From positions 1 through 32,153 of the forward strand of contig JALNYZ010000041.1 of the NCBI GenBank assembly GCA_023229575.1: DNA of 32,153 nucleotides, read 5' to 3'. Each line of letters begins with the position of its first letter. Within the stretch, counting starts at the first letter, position 1. This document shows positions 8,288 through 16,847 of the stretch, piece by piece. Origin of the DNA: Prolixibacteraceae bacterium (GTDB lineage Bacteria; Bacteroidota; Bacteroidia; Bacteroidales; Prolixibacteraceae). The notes under the pieces were generated by a model. The model saw only the letters and a program-made list of their open reading frames with translations. It was not told the origin of the DNA and did no database searches. A program made the translations under genes and the position numbers.

Positions 8288-8869
8288 TCAGGGTCTGTAC
8301 CTTTTGTTCAATCCAATAGCGACATCTTTGGTGATGTTGAATCTTGGCGTTCCTTCGAGCATACTGGCGCTGTTGAGGATGATGTCGAATTTTTTATCTG
8401 AATTATAGCTCTTCAAAAAAGAGGAGATACTATCGATGATTTGCTGGTTGATTTGACTCTGCATTTCATTGAGCTTTTGCGTAAGTTCATAGTCGAGTCT
8501 TTCAATCTCCTGTTGCTGTCCAACCAACCTCTCCTGTTCAAGTTTGAGCCTTTCCTCGGTCAGGAAGCCCCCTCTTTGTGCCTTTTCCTGAAATGCAGCT
8601 GCCTCTTTTTCGAATTTAATCCTTTTGGCACTGTACTCTTTCTTGAAGGACTCCTGGTTTACCTGGAGATTAGCAGTCAGTTTCTTTGCCAATTCGTAGG
8701 TAAACAGAACAGAATCCATCTTGACATAGGCAATTGAGGCTGATTTTGTCGATTCAGTGTTAACACTTCCTTTTGGGACCATGCTTCCTTTATTTCCCAA
8801 GAAATAAAGCAGGTAGAGCAAAGCAACTGCAACCCCCAGTACGACAGAAACGATCGTTGAATTCTTCAT
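8288..8869 (-). CDS. OmpH/Skp-family protein with an N-terminal membrane anchor
   Basis: A 193-residue Skp-like protein. Skp chaperones bind unfolded outer-membrane proteins in the periplasm as trimers with coiled-coil arms. Residues 6-26 form a hydrophobic segment (TIVSVVLGVAVALLYLLYFL) with no clear cleavage site, so it is probably anchored. It is followed by a typical strand (SIAYVKMDSVLFTYELAKK) and a long charged coiled coil rich in Glu, Lys and Gln. The ATG at 8869 is preferred over a longer frame starting at 8938, because a -7 promoter box lies at 8910-8917 inside that extension. The GT2 gene follows downstream. Confidence 0.85.
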   Translation of the reverse strand: MKNSTIVSVVLGVAVALLYLLYFLGNKGSMVPKGSVNTESTKSASIAYVKMDSVLFTYELAKKLTANLQVNQESFKKEYSAKRIKFEKEAAAFQEKAQRGGFLTEERLKLEQERLVGQQQEIERLDYELTQKLNEMQSQINQQIIDSISSFLKSYNSDKKFDIILNSASMLEGTPRFNITKDVAIGLNKRYRP

Positions 8870-8909
8870 ATAATAATAGTGATGTTCTGGTATCCTTATT
8901 TTAGTGAGA

Positions 8910-8938
8910 CAAATATAGCTGAAATGTTTTATCTGCAA
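8910..8938 (-). promoter_or_regulatory. Bacteroidota promoter for the OmpH-like gene
   Basis: The -7 box TATATTTG (complement of 8910-8917) matches TAnnTTTG. A TTG (complement of 8936-8938) lies 18 bases further upstream, as expected for the -33 element. The box is about 40 bases before the ATG at 8869. Confidence 0.55.
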
Positions 8939-9108
8939 CGTCAGAAGGGCGAATTTTCATCCGTTTATAATGTTGTTTAACTTATGTCATTTGAAGGTTG
9001 AAAAATTGTAATTGTTCATTGGTCGGAAAAGAATCATCCTTTAATTATTTACCTGCCAAATTTTTTGATGAGTTGATAAACATCATAGATTGCGTATGAA
9101 GGCGTCAC

Positions 9109-9116
9109 TACTTTTG
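9109..9116 (+). promoter_or_regulatory. Bacteroidota -7 box (TACTTTTG) for proline dehydrogenase
   Basis: TACTTTTG matches TAnnTTTG, 30 bases upstream of the ATG at 9147. A TTG at 9090-9092 lies 16 bases before it and could be the -33 element. Confidence 0.5.
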
Positions 9117-9146
9117 CATCACACCACGAAGTTAAATTGAAAATTG

Positions 9147-10058
9147 ATGTTCAATCAACTGATAGCAGCCGTACTCCCCTACATGCCCAAACGACTGGTT
9201 TGGATATTCTCCAGGAAATATATCTCCGGAGAGTACCTCGAGGATGCCATTCGTGAATCAGAAAGGATAAATGCAGAAGGATGTGGCGTAACCATAGATA
9301 TATTGGGTGAATACATCACCAGGCTCGAAGAAGCTGAAGCGTACAAAATTCAGTATTTGGAAGTAATTGAGCAATTTTCATCAAACAAAATAAGAGGAAA
9401 CTTCTCTGTTAAACCCTCGATGTTTGGCCTTCTGCTAGACAAAGAGGCTTGTTTCAACCTCATCAGGGAAATTGTCGCGCTTGCCGACAAGCACAATAGT
9501 TACATTCGGATCGACATGGAAGATTCTACCTGCACAGACGATGAATTAAACATTTACAACAGACTCAGGGAGGAATATCCAAAACGCGTTGGGCTTGTGC
9601 TTCAAGCCTATATGCGCAGAACCCTTGACGATGTTAAAAATCTGATGAATAGCGACATCGACACTTCACCCCTCAATTTCCGTTTGTGCAAAGGGATTTA
9701 CATTGAAGACAAATCCATTGCATTCAAAGGGTATCAGGAAGTTCGTGATCATTTCATGGAGGACCTCGAATTCATGTTACAAAACGACATCTTTGTCGGG
9801 ATAGCAACGCACGACCGATATCTGGTGGAACAATCCATGCATTTGATTAAGCACCTCAACATTCCAAAAGAGAAGTATGAATTTCAGATGTTATTTGGTG
9901 TGAACCCCAAACTGCGTAAGTCAATTGTCGAAAAGGGATACACCATGAGGGTTTACCTCCCCTTTGGGACGGAATGGTTTAATTATTCCACCCGTCGGCT
10001 GAAAGAAAATCCCAACATGGTGTGGCACATTCTGAAAGCATTAATTGTCAGGGGATAA
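9147..10058 (+). CDS. Proline dehydrogenase
   Basis: This FAD enzyme oxidises proline to pyrroline-5-carboxylate and is usually peripheral to the cytoplasmic membrane. The protein is about 303 residues and monofunctional, matching the beta/alpha-barrel domain alone. Diagnostic motifs are RLCKGIYIED (family RLVKGAY), the flavin-site GIATHD, FQMLFGV, and the C-terminal RVYLPFGTEWFNYSTRRLKE, where the double Arg binds the proline carboxylate. The ATG at 9147 is used; a TTG one codon earlier is possible. Its partner dehydrogenase PruA is at 19108-20742, separated by glycan genes and a histidine kinase. Confidence 0.92.
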   Translation: MFNQLIAAVLPYMPKRLVWIFSRKYISGEYLEDAIRESERINAEGCGVTIDILGEYITRLEEAEAYKIQYLEVIEQFSSNKIRGNFSVKPSMFGLLLDKEACFNLIREIVALADKHNSYIRIDMEDSTCTDDELNIYNRLREEYPKRVGLVLQAYMRRTLDDVKNLMNSDIDTSPLNFRLCKGIYIEDKSIAFKGYQEVRDHFMEDLEFMLQNDIFVGIATHDRYLVEQSMHLIKHLNIPKEKYEFQMLFGVNPKLRKSIVEKGYTMRVYLPFGTEWFNYSTRRLKENPNMVWHILKALIVRG

Positions 10059-10429
10059 GTTGCCATTCCTCCTTTACCCATTTCTCAGGTGAAATTTTCC
10101 GGGATGATAGAACGGGTTTTGGCATCTGATGTCCGGTGGAGATTCCCCAAATTCATATCCAATCCGTTAAATTTAGATTTAGGGAAACCACAAACTACGG
10201 TCATGAGCGTAATTAAAATTTTAAGAATCTTTTTTTATTCGTTGAAGTTTTAGGATTATTCATTGATTCATTGGCTCAATTTACTGAAAAAACTGCAATT
10301 CCATTTAAAGGTGTGATATTTTTGACTTACGAATTGAGACTAATTTTAAATTGTGGATTAAACTATTGGGTAACCAAATAGTCCAAGTTGGGATTAACGT
10401 ATAGTTTGACTACTATCAATGTTTTCTAA
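10059..10429 (+). other. Intergenic gap of 371 bases before the GT2 gene
   Basis: I see no gene, tRNA or strong hairpin. The right half is AT-rich, as in a promoter region. The nearest thing to a -7 box is TATAGTTTG at 10400-10408, which has one extra base in the spacer, so no promoter is called. Confidence 0.5.
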
Positions 10430-11464
10430 ATGCCAGATCAATTGAAGGATTTATCAATCATAATTGTCAATTACAAAGGAGGGGATAAACTCACCAGATG
10501 TCTTGAATCTATTAGGTTAATAGAGGGTAACCGCTTTTCATTTGAAGTGGTCATCGTTGATAACCAGTCTAATGATGGAGGCATTGAGGAAAACCGTCGA
10601 ATGTTCCCTGAATTCACATTTATTTCGAACAGCGGTAACAATGGCTTTGCCAATGGATGCAATGTGGGCGCTTCTATCAGCCAGGGACATTCACTATTGT
10701 TCTTAAATCCGGATACTACTGTTTCGGAAGATGCATTATTTGATATGCTTGAAGAGGTACAGGTGCGACCTCAGTATTCCATCGTCTCTTGCGGTCAGGT
10801 CAAGGAGGATGGGTCTAAAGATCGTCCTTATGGTAAATTTTTAACCCCTGCTACCCTTACCGGATGGCTAAGATCCATCAGGAGTGTTTTTTATGGCTCA
10901 ATAGAGGATTCAATAGTACAGACCAGGCACTATGTTTACCCCGATTGGGTTTCCGGATCTGCACTGATGATAAAGCGTGATGGTTTTTTCCAGTTGGGAA
11001 GATGGGATGAAGATTTTTGGATGTATTTCGAAGATGTAGATTTGTGCCGGAGGGCTATTAATAGTGGAGGTGAAATTGTAAAGCTTAAAACTGCTGAAAT
11101 AGGTCACTTGCATGGAGGTTCATCAAGATTGAATTTGGAAGTTACTGCCCTGACAAAGACAGAGGTCCATATCTCCAGGCATCTTTATATTTCGAAGCAT
11201 GAAAAGGAGGGGAAAGCCTTTTATATGCACATGATATTGATTTTAAATAGTTTGATATTGGGTGCAATCCCTGCCATTTTAGGAACTTTCTTGTTTTTTA
11301 TCAAACCACTTCAAGTTTGCATGCGAATTTACCTGAGATTGGTGGAGTATTATTTCAATGTGGCTTTTTCCGGGAAATGGTTGAGTGCGAGGTCGGTAAA
11401 CTATCCTTTTGAAAAGGGGGACCCAATTCAAAAGCAGATTTCCACCTGTGTAAACAGGGCTTAG
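10430..11464 (+). CDS. GT2 family glycosyltransferase, rhamnosyltransferase (WbbL)-like
   Basis: A 344-residue enzyme with the rhamnosyltransferase-type GT-A layout. LSIIIVNYKGGDKL is at 8-21, VVIVDNQSNDGG at 40-51, GNNGFANGCNVGA at 69-81, the LNPDTTV metal motif at 92-98, and the catalytic YFEDVDLCRRA at 199-209. One or two C-terminal membrane segments (about 265-295) probably hold it at the cytoplasmic face of the inner membrane. It presumably adds a deoxysugar to a lipid-linked glycan such as O-antigen or capsule; the exact sugar is not predictable. It converges with the GT4 gene after 22 bases and opens the glycan region. Confidence 0.85.
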   Translation: MPDQLKDLSIIIVNYKGGDKLTRCLESIRLIEGNRFSFEVVIVDNQSNDGGIEENRRMFPEFTFISNSGNNGFANGCNVGASISQGHSLLFLNPDTTVSEDALFDMLEEVQVRPQYSIVSCGQVKEDGSKDRPYGKFLTPATLTGWLRSIRSVFYGSIEDSIVQTRHYVYPDWVSGSALMIKRDGFFQLGRWDEDFWMYFEDVDLCRRAINSGGEIVKLKTAEIGHLHGGSSRLNLEVTALTKTEVHISRHLYISKHEKEGKAFYMHMILILNSLILGAIPAILGTFLFFIKPLQVCMRIYLRLVEYYFNVAFSGKWLSARSVNYPFEKGDPIQKQISTCVNRA

Positions 11465-11486
11465 TGGGTACTCGGATTTTCTCTGA

Positions 11487-12608
11487 TCAATTCCCTTTGA
11501 CAAGCGATTGGTAAAGCGTAAACAATTTTTCGCCGACAGCCTGATCGCTGAACATCAAGGCATTGGCAGTTCCTTTTTTAATCAACTCCTCTTTAAATTC
11601 GTTATCCGTCAAAACCTTTCGGATAGCCATTCCAATTTCCGAACTATTCGAAGGATCTACGTAAACTGCACCGTCACCTCCTGCCTCTGGCAAACTGCTT
11701 ATATTTGAGGTGATAACAGGGCATCCTGATGCCTGTGCTTCCAGAACAGGTAAGCCAAAACCCTCAAAGAAGGAGGGGTAGACCATAATCTCTGCCAATT
11801 GGTATATGGCCTGAAGTTCAAAAAAATCAGTATTGTGCAGGAAAATCAACTGTTTCCGTATACCCGATTCAATGATAAATTCGTCAAGTATTTTTTTATA
11901 TTCAGTAGGTTTCCCCAGTAGGACTACAGGAATGGTTAGTTGTTCACTGACTACCCCCATCAAAATTGCAAGTTGGTTTTTCCGTTGTTCAATGGTCCCG
12001 ACGCAAAGAATGAATTTTTCGGGAAGCTGGTATTTTTGACGGACCAGGTATTTCTGATCCTCATCAACCTTCTCATAAAAGCGTTTGTCGCATGATTGAT
12101 GAAGGACAACAATTTTTTCCTCCGGAATACCCAAATAATGGATGATGTCTTCTTTCGTTTGATGACTGATAGCCAATACCTTTGTACACCTTCGGCAACT
12201 GCTCATTGTATTGTGGTAGTATAGTTGACGGTCAATTTGCCTGTAAAACGAGGGAAATCTAAGGAAAATAAGGTCATGAATGGTTACGATTGTAGGGATT
12301 CCTTTTTTTTCAATTCCGGCAGGCAGGACATGGCTCAGTCCGTGGAAAATATCTGTATGGTACTTTTTTGCCAATCTTGCTACCCTGTAGATTCGCCAAT
12401 AGGATGCGAACCGTGCAAAGAATTTGGATTTCGGCAAAATGACCTGAACCGATTCAGATGGCGAAAACAACGTTGTAAGCTTTGGGGCAAAAAGCAGGTA
12501 TTTGTTCTCGGGATAAAACCTGGCCAATAAATTCACAGTATTTCGGCTGTAATTTCCTAATCCGGAACGATTCTGAAAAAGCCTTTTGGCTTCAAACCCA
12601 ATGACCAT
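11487..12608 (-). CDS. GT4 family glycosyltransferase (GT-B fold)
   Basis: A 373-residue glycosyltransferase of the GT4/GT1-like group. The N-terminal acceptor domain starts GFEAKRLFQNRSGLGNYSRN, with the glycine loop at 16-19. The donor-domain signature is VYPSFFEGFGLPVLEAQASG at 277-296, including the ExxxxxxxE pair (Glu282, Glu290) that contacts the nucleotide-sugar. FILCVGTIEQRKNQ at 199-212 is the usual strand at the start of the second Rossmann domain. It is transcribed away from the FkbM operon across a 402-base gap. Substrate unknown; mannosyl- or rhamnosyltransferase-like enzymes are the closest I recognise. Confidence 0.87.
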   Translation of the reverse strand: MVIGFEAKRLFQNRSGLGNYSRNTVNLLARFYPENKYLLFAPKLTTLFSPSESVQVILPKSKFFARFASYWRIYRVARLAKKYHTDIFHGLSHVLPAGIEKKGIPTIVTIHDLIFLRFPSFYRQIDRQLYYHNTMSSCRRCTKVLAISHQTKEDIIHYLGIPEEKIVVLHQSCDKRFYEKVDEDQKYLVRQKYQLPEKFILCVGTIEQRKNQLAILMGVVSEQLTIPVVLLGKPTEYKKILDEFIIESGIRKQLIFLHNTDFFELQAIYQLAEIMVYPSFFEGFGLPVLEAQASGCPVITSNISSLPEAGGDGAVYVDPSNSSEIGMAIRKVLTDNEFKEELIKKGTANALMFSDQAVGEKLFTLYQSLVKGN

Positions 12609-13010
12609 ATTAGTTAGTTTGTCGTGAAATATGGAAAAAATCCCATATTTAAATCTGGTTAAAATTAATCGAATATTTTAAAAAATGACCAGAAAAATGG
12701 TTTTGTTTCATAAAAAATAGTCTCTGTGCAGGTAATCTGGAAGTTAATTTGGAGAGAAAATGATAAGTTCAGACTTTTCTGCCTAAATCTATTTTATTAT
12801 CCTTTGGTTCTGAAACTTTTAAACTTTTGTATGTTGGCAGTGATTTATTTAACTTCGCCTGTTAAACTTCCTGCCAAACAGTTGTTTTTGAACGCTTGGA
12901 TTTAACTTAAATGAAAGGGCCATGATTTGGAAATGAATATTGCAAATAACGAAAATAATTTCCGGGTCCGGGTTGTTCCATCAAACCTTTATAATGCAAT
13001 TTATTAACAG
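12609..13010. other. Divergent intergenic region between GT4 and fkbM-like genes (402 bases)
   Basis: An AT-rich divergent region that should hold promoters for both directions. I find no strict TAnnTTTG box close to either start. A nested inverted repeat lies at 12834-12877 and is listed separately. No small gene is supported. Confidence 0.5.
12834..12877. repeat. Nested inverted repeat upstream of the FkbM operon
   Basis: TTGGCAG (12834-12840) pairs with CTGCCAA (12871-12877). Inside it, TTTAAC (12848-12853) pairs with GTTAAA (12861-12866) around a 7-base loop. It could be a protein-binding site or an RNA fold; there is no U-run, so it is not a terminator. It ends 133 bases before the start of the methyltransferase gene. 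Confidence 0.35.
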
Positions 13011-13910
13011 ATGAATATTCTGAATACACGTGTTTACCGTATTATTGTACCTAAATTTTTCCGAAAGAAAATTGTGTCCCGTGTTCTCAGGGCTAAAATA
13101 TTGGCCTACTATTCAACGTTTAAGGAACCTCTTGCAGAGGAAGTTAAGACGGTTCTTGATTACGTAGAAAACAGCAGGATTGCCATGATCCCTTATTACT
13201 TTCAGGATGAGTACTCAGAAGATAACATCGAAGTCTTCTACGACAGGGAAACCGGGTTACGTTTTGTGATGCATGAAGGGAAAAGACTCTATTTTAAAAA
13301 AAGATGGAGTAAAAAGCGGATTAGATTAAGCTACAGTGAATTGAGACGGGAACAGGACATTCGTAGCCCGCATTGCTATGAAACAGATGGTTTCAAAGTT
13401 GAAAAGGGGGATGTTTTGGTGGATATTGGTGCTGCGGAGGGTATCTTCGCATTAAGCAATGTTGAGCAAGCGGAACAAATAGTCCTTTTCGAGAGTAGCA
13501 AGGAGTGGCTGGAACCGTTGGCAGCTACCTTTGGCCCCTGGATAGGGAAAGTGACAATTGTGAATAAATTTGTTGGCGATGTGACCAATACAAAATGTGT
13601 AACCCTGGATGATTACTTTTTACCAGAAGAAAAATTATCTTTTCTGAAAATTGATGTTGAGGGCGCAGAATCCAGATTGTTAAACGGGTGTAAAAGAATT
13701 TTAAGTAAGGTAAAGTCGTTGAAAGTGGCAATTTGCACTTATCATAATGATGAAGATGAGGTGAAGCTTAATGTGACCTTGAAACAAAATGGATTCGAAA
13801 CGTCTCATTCTGACGGTTTTTTAATTATCTATACCGATAGAAAACTTAAGGCTCCCTATCTGAGACGCGGCTTGATCAGGGCAGTAAAAATCAATATACC
13901 CGAAGCTTGA
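13011..13910 (+). CDS. FkbM family SAM-dependent methyltransferase
   Basis: FkbM enzymes methylate hydroxyl groups, often on sugars of surface glycans. This 299-residue protein has an N-terminal part (1-130) I do not recognise, then the class I fold. The SAM loop is VDIGAAEGIFAL at 137-148, the ribose-binding acid is LFES at 159-162, and the family signature FLKIDVEGAE is at 211-220. No membrane segment is seen. The stop overlaps the start of the next gene by 4 bases (ATGA), so it is the first gene of a coupled four-gene operon with a GT87-like enzyme, a GtrB/ArnC-like enzyme and a deacetylase. Its substrate is probably the sugar handled by that operon, which is inferred. Confidence 0.85.
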   Translation: MNILNTRVYRIIVPKFFRKKIVSRVLRAKILAYYSTFKEPLAEEVKTVLDYVENSRIAMIPYYFQDEYSEDNIEVFYDRETGLRFVMHEGKRLYFKKRWSKKRIRLSYSELRREQDIRSPHCYETDGFKVEKGDVLVDIGAAEGIFALSNVEQAEQIVLFESSKEWLEPLAATFGPWIGKVTIVNKFVGDVTNTKCVTLDDYFLPEEKLSFLKIDVEGAESRLLNGCKRILSKVKSLKVAICTYHNDEDEVKLNVTLKQNGFETSHSDGFLIIYTDRKLKAPYLRRGLIRAVKINIPEA

Positions 13911-15106
13911 AAATGAAAACCGGAATGAAATTTAAGCTCTTTTTCAATAAGACATTCGTTAAAGATGGTCGGATAATCCTCTATTTGTGGATTGCAATTT
14001 CGGTTTTTATGGGCATTTTCAATGTTCTTACTGGGCGCTTGCACAACAATTACAAGATTTATAAATACGTTTTCTTCAATACAATCGAACAATTTCCCCT
14101 CTATCAGCATCGTCCGCAATTTTTCGATGACGTGAACCACTATGGCCCGGTATTTGGTGTCATAATGGCCCCGTTTGCTTTGATGCCCGACCTGATTGGC
14201 GCCACCCTTTGGCTGGTCTTTTTGTCCATGGTGTTGTATTATGCAGTAAAGGAATTGCCGCTTATGCCCTGGCAGCACATGGCAATTCTTTTGATTTGTA
14301 CCAATTCGATGATAATAGCTCAAACCAATGTGCAGTTCAATACCGCGACAACAGCCCTTATTATCCTCTCTTTTACATTGATCAAAAAGGAGAGGGATGG
14401 CTGGGCCGCTTTTATGATTATGCTTGGAACCTTTGTGAAGCTATATGGAATCGTTGGATTTGCCTTTTTCTTTTTCTCAAAACATAAACCTAAACTGATA
14501 CTCTGGAGTTTCATCTGGGGAGTCATATTTTTTGTACTTCCCATGTTTATTTCCTCTCCTGGGTTTATCGCAGGCCAGTACAAGGATTGGTTTAACGAGC
14601 TGATTGTTAAGAACCAGGGCAATGGTAGTGCGCTTCAGCAAAATGTTTCATTTTTAGGGATGATCCACAAATCCACCGGAAATTTTGAATTTTCCAACTT
14701 GCCGATCCTCCTGGTGGCTCTTTCACTTTTTGCGCTTCCTTACATGAGAATAAGGGAGTATCGACAAGACCGATTTCAACTGCTTACACTTGCTTCTGTT
14801 TTAATCTTTACCGTTTTGTTCAGCACCGGGAGTGAGCCAAATACATATGTCATTGCACTTACCGGTGTAGCAATATGGTTTATTATCCAACCACGTCCCT
14901 ATTCTAAATGGAGTTTGTTCCTGATTACCTTTGGAATTAGTGTCTCCAGTTTTGGCCCATCCGATTTATTCCCGAGATCATGGTATGTCGGGATTATAAG
15001 GCCTTTTGCCTTGCAGGCATTGCCTTGCACCCTTATCTGGCTGACGATTGTCCTTGAGATGATTTTTAGAAAATCAGATTACTACCTGACAAATCAAAAA
15101 GAATGA
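13907..15106 (+). CDS. GT87/DUF2029-like polytopic membrane glycosyltransferase
   Basis: A 399-residue protein with about nine or ten membrane segments. GT87 enzymes (for example PimE) use polyprenyl-phosphate sugars as donors and act on the outer face of the cytoplasmic membrane. The first extracytoplasmic loop has the family pattern of a short region with FPLYQHRPQFFDDVNHYGPV before a Pro-rich membrane segment; Asp residues here are candidates for the catalytic base. It overlaps the upstream methyltransferase and the downstream GT2 gene by 4 bases each. The neighbouring GtrB/ArnC-like GT2 would supply its lipid-linked donor. Exact family assignment is by pattern, not by search. Confidence 0.75.
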   Translation: MKMKTGMKFKLFFNKTFVKDGRIILYLWIAISVFMGIFNVLTGRLHNNYKIYKYVFFNTIEQFPLYQHRPQFFDDVNHYGPVFGVIMAPFALMPDLIGATLWLVFLSMVLYYAVKELPLMPWQHMAILLICTNSMIIAQTNVQFNTATTALIILSFTLIKKERDGWAAFMIMLGTFVKLYGIVGFAFFFFSKHKPKLILWSFIWGVIFFVLPMFISSPGFIAGQYKDWFNELIVKNQGNGSALQQNVSFLGMIHKSTGNFEFSNLPILLVALSLFALPYMRIREYRQDRFQLLTLASVLIFTVLFSTGSEPNTYVIALTGVAIWFIIQPRPYSKWSLFLITFGISVSSFGPSDLFPRSWYVGIIRPFALQALPCTLIWLTIVLEMIFRKSDYYLTNQKE

Positions 15107-16044
15107 AAAAAAAACTAGTTTCAATAGTACTACCGGCATTCAATGAATCGGGAAATATCGAAATGATCAGGGAGCGGATAAATTCTTGTTTCCCATTCAA
15201 TCTTTACAATCTCGAATTGATTTTTATAGACGATGGAAGTACAGATGATACGATTGCTAAAATCAGGGTACTTTCTGAAAGCAATAATGGGGTTTATTAT
15301 ATCGAATTGTCCAGAAATTTTGGGCATCAATATGCACTTAAAGCAGGACTGGACAGCGCCAATGGAGATTGCATTATTTCAATGGACTGCGATTTGCAAC
15401 ACCCGCCTGAAATCATTTCCAAGCTTCTCAACAAATGGGAGGAGGGTTACGATGTTGTTTATACACGCAGGGAGGAGAGTGAAAATCTATCCTATTTGAA
15501 ACGCAAAACTTCAAACGGTTTCTACTCCTTTGTCAGCTGGTTGTCCGATATCAAAATTGAGAGGGGGACCTCCGATTTCAGATTGATTGACAGACGTGTG
15601 GCAGATATATTTGCCCGGTTTAAAGAGAGTGACCTTTTTATTCGTGGATTGATAAAATGGGTTGGGTTTAAGCAGATTGCCATCGATTACCATCCGGATG
15701 AGCGGCACTCGGGAAGTAGCAAATATACTTTTCGAAAAATGGTGAAATTGGCTTTCAACGGTATCACTTCATTGAGTACCCGTCCGCTCTATGTTGCTGT
15801 ATACCTTGGTTTCATTCTTTCCTTGCTATCGTTCCTGTATCTCCCCTATGTAATATGGTCATATTATTATTCAGGCCACTATGCCTATGGTTGGGGCTCT
15901 GTGATTCTCACTGTCGCATTTTTCTCCGGATTACAACTTTGTGTATTGGGTATCATCGGGATCTACATAGGCAAGATGTTTATGCAGGTAAAAGACCGGC
16001 CGCTCTACATTGTAAAGTCTACCAATTTAAAGGCCTCCGAATAA
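15103..16044 (+). CDS. Polyprenyl-phosphate glycosyltransferase, GtrB/ArnC/DPM1-like GT2
   Basis: This enzyme type transfers a sugar from a nucleotide donor to undecaprenyl phosphate on the cytoplasmic side. The 313-residue protein is the right length. Motifs are VLPAFNESGNI at 9-19, IDDGSTDDT at 42-50, the metal-binding DCDLQHPP at 95-102, and the lipid-site RHSGSSKYTFRKMVKLAFNG before the membrane part. Two C-terminal membrane helices lie at about 230-255 and 265-292. Neighbours overlap or touch: 4 bases into the GT87-like gene, and one base before the deacetylase gene. The arrangement resembles ArnC next to ArnD and a membrane transferase. Confidence 0.9.
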   Translation: MKKKLVSIVLPAFNESGNIEMIRERINSCFPFNLYNLELIFIDDGSTDDTIAKIRVLSESNNGVYYIELSRNFGHQYALKAGLDSANGDCIISMDCDLQHPPEIISKLLNKWEEGYDVVYTRREESENLSYLKRKTSNGFYSFVSWLSDIKIERGTSDFRLIDRRVADIFARFKESDLFIRGLIKWVGFKQIAIDYHPDERHSGSSKYTFRKMVKLAFNGITSLSTRPLYVAVYLGFILSLLSFLYLPYVIWSYYYSGHYAYGWGSVILTVAFFSGLQLCVLGIIGIYIGKMFMQVKDRPLYIVKSTNLKASE

Positions 16045-16045
16045 G

Positions 16046-16831
16046 ATGATATTTCTAAGTTTCGATATTGAAGAATTTGACAATCCGCTACCTTACACAA
16101 AGACGCTGAATTTTGAGCAGCAAATGTCAATCTCAAAAATCGGAACTGTGCGAATACTAGATTTGCTCCTTCAGCAAAAGGTGAAGGCCACTTTCTTTTG
16201 TACCGCCAATTTTGCAATGCACGCTACTGATCTGATCGACCGGATGGTAAATGAAGGTCATGAAATAGCTTCGCACGGATATTACCATGCAACTTTCGAA
16301 AAAAAGGATCTGCTTGAATCGAAAAGGGTTTTAGAGCAACTGACCGGAAATACAATACTTGGATTTAGAATGCCCAACATGGCCCCTGTCGAAGCTCTGC
16401 CTGTAATAGAAGCGGGATACAAGTACAACTCTTCCTTAAATCCAACTTTCTTACCTGGGAAATACAATAACCTGGGAAAGCCCCGACGAATTTTCTATGA
16501 AGATGGGCTTTGTCAGATTCCTGCTTCCGTCTCAGCGCTCTTCAGACTACCGCTGTTTTGGTTGTCCCTGCACAATTTTCCGATCAATATTTACAAACGA
16601 TTGTGCAATAACGCTATATCGAAGGACGGATATCTCAATGTCTATTTTCATCCCTGGGAGTTTGCCGATCTTATGTCACCTGCGGTGAAATTGCCCTCTT
16701 ATATTTTAAGGAATTCAGGAGCCGTTCTGGTTGAACGACTAAGAAGCCTGATTCATTATTTCAACAGGAAAGGCCATCAATTTGGCACATTGAAAGAGTG
16801 TTTGACGCTTTATCCCGATAATTCTGCCTGA
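16046..16831 (+). CDS. Polysaccharide deacetylase (NodB-like; DUF3473/ArnD-NaxD type)
   Basis: A 261-residue NodB-fold deacetylase without signal peptide or membrane segment, so it acts in the cytoplasm. Metal and catalytic motifs are present: the base Asp7 in LSFDIEEF (4-11), metal ligands His77 and His81 in ASHGYYH (75-81), FRMPNMAP at 107-114, and the distal His202 in YFHPWEF (200-206). The FD-E and FHPWE forms are like the group found in exopolysaccharide (PEP-CTERM-type) loci. A cytoplasmic location next to a polyprenyl-phosphate sugar synthase points to deacylation of a lipid-linked amino sugar, as ArnD and NaxD do. This substrate is inferred. It is the last gene of the operon and converges with the histidine kinase. 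Confidence 0.88.
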   Translation: MIFLSFDIEEFDNPLPYTKTLNFEQQMSISKIGTVRILDLLLQQKVKATFFCTANFAMHATDLIDRMVNEGHEIASHGYYHATFEKKDLLESKRVLEQLTGNTILGFRMPNMAPVEALPVIEAGYKYNSSLNPTFLPGKYNNLGKPRRIFYEDGLCQIPASVSALFRLPLFWLSLHNFPINIYKRLCNNAISKDGYLNVYFHPWEFADLMSPAVKLPSYILRNSGAVLVERLRSLIHYFNRKGHQFGTLKECLTLYPDNSA

Positions 16832-16847
16832 CGATGTTGCGAATGAA

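Noticed and set aside
8870..8938. 23-codon extension of the OmpH-like protein
   Set aside because: It overlaps the best-formed promoter in the window and would hide the hydrophobic N-terminus behind a polar segment.
13856..14323. 155-codon open frame opposite the FkbM/GT87 genes
   Set aside because: Antisense to two motif-supported genes, and His/Gln-rich as expected for a shadow.
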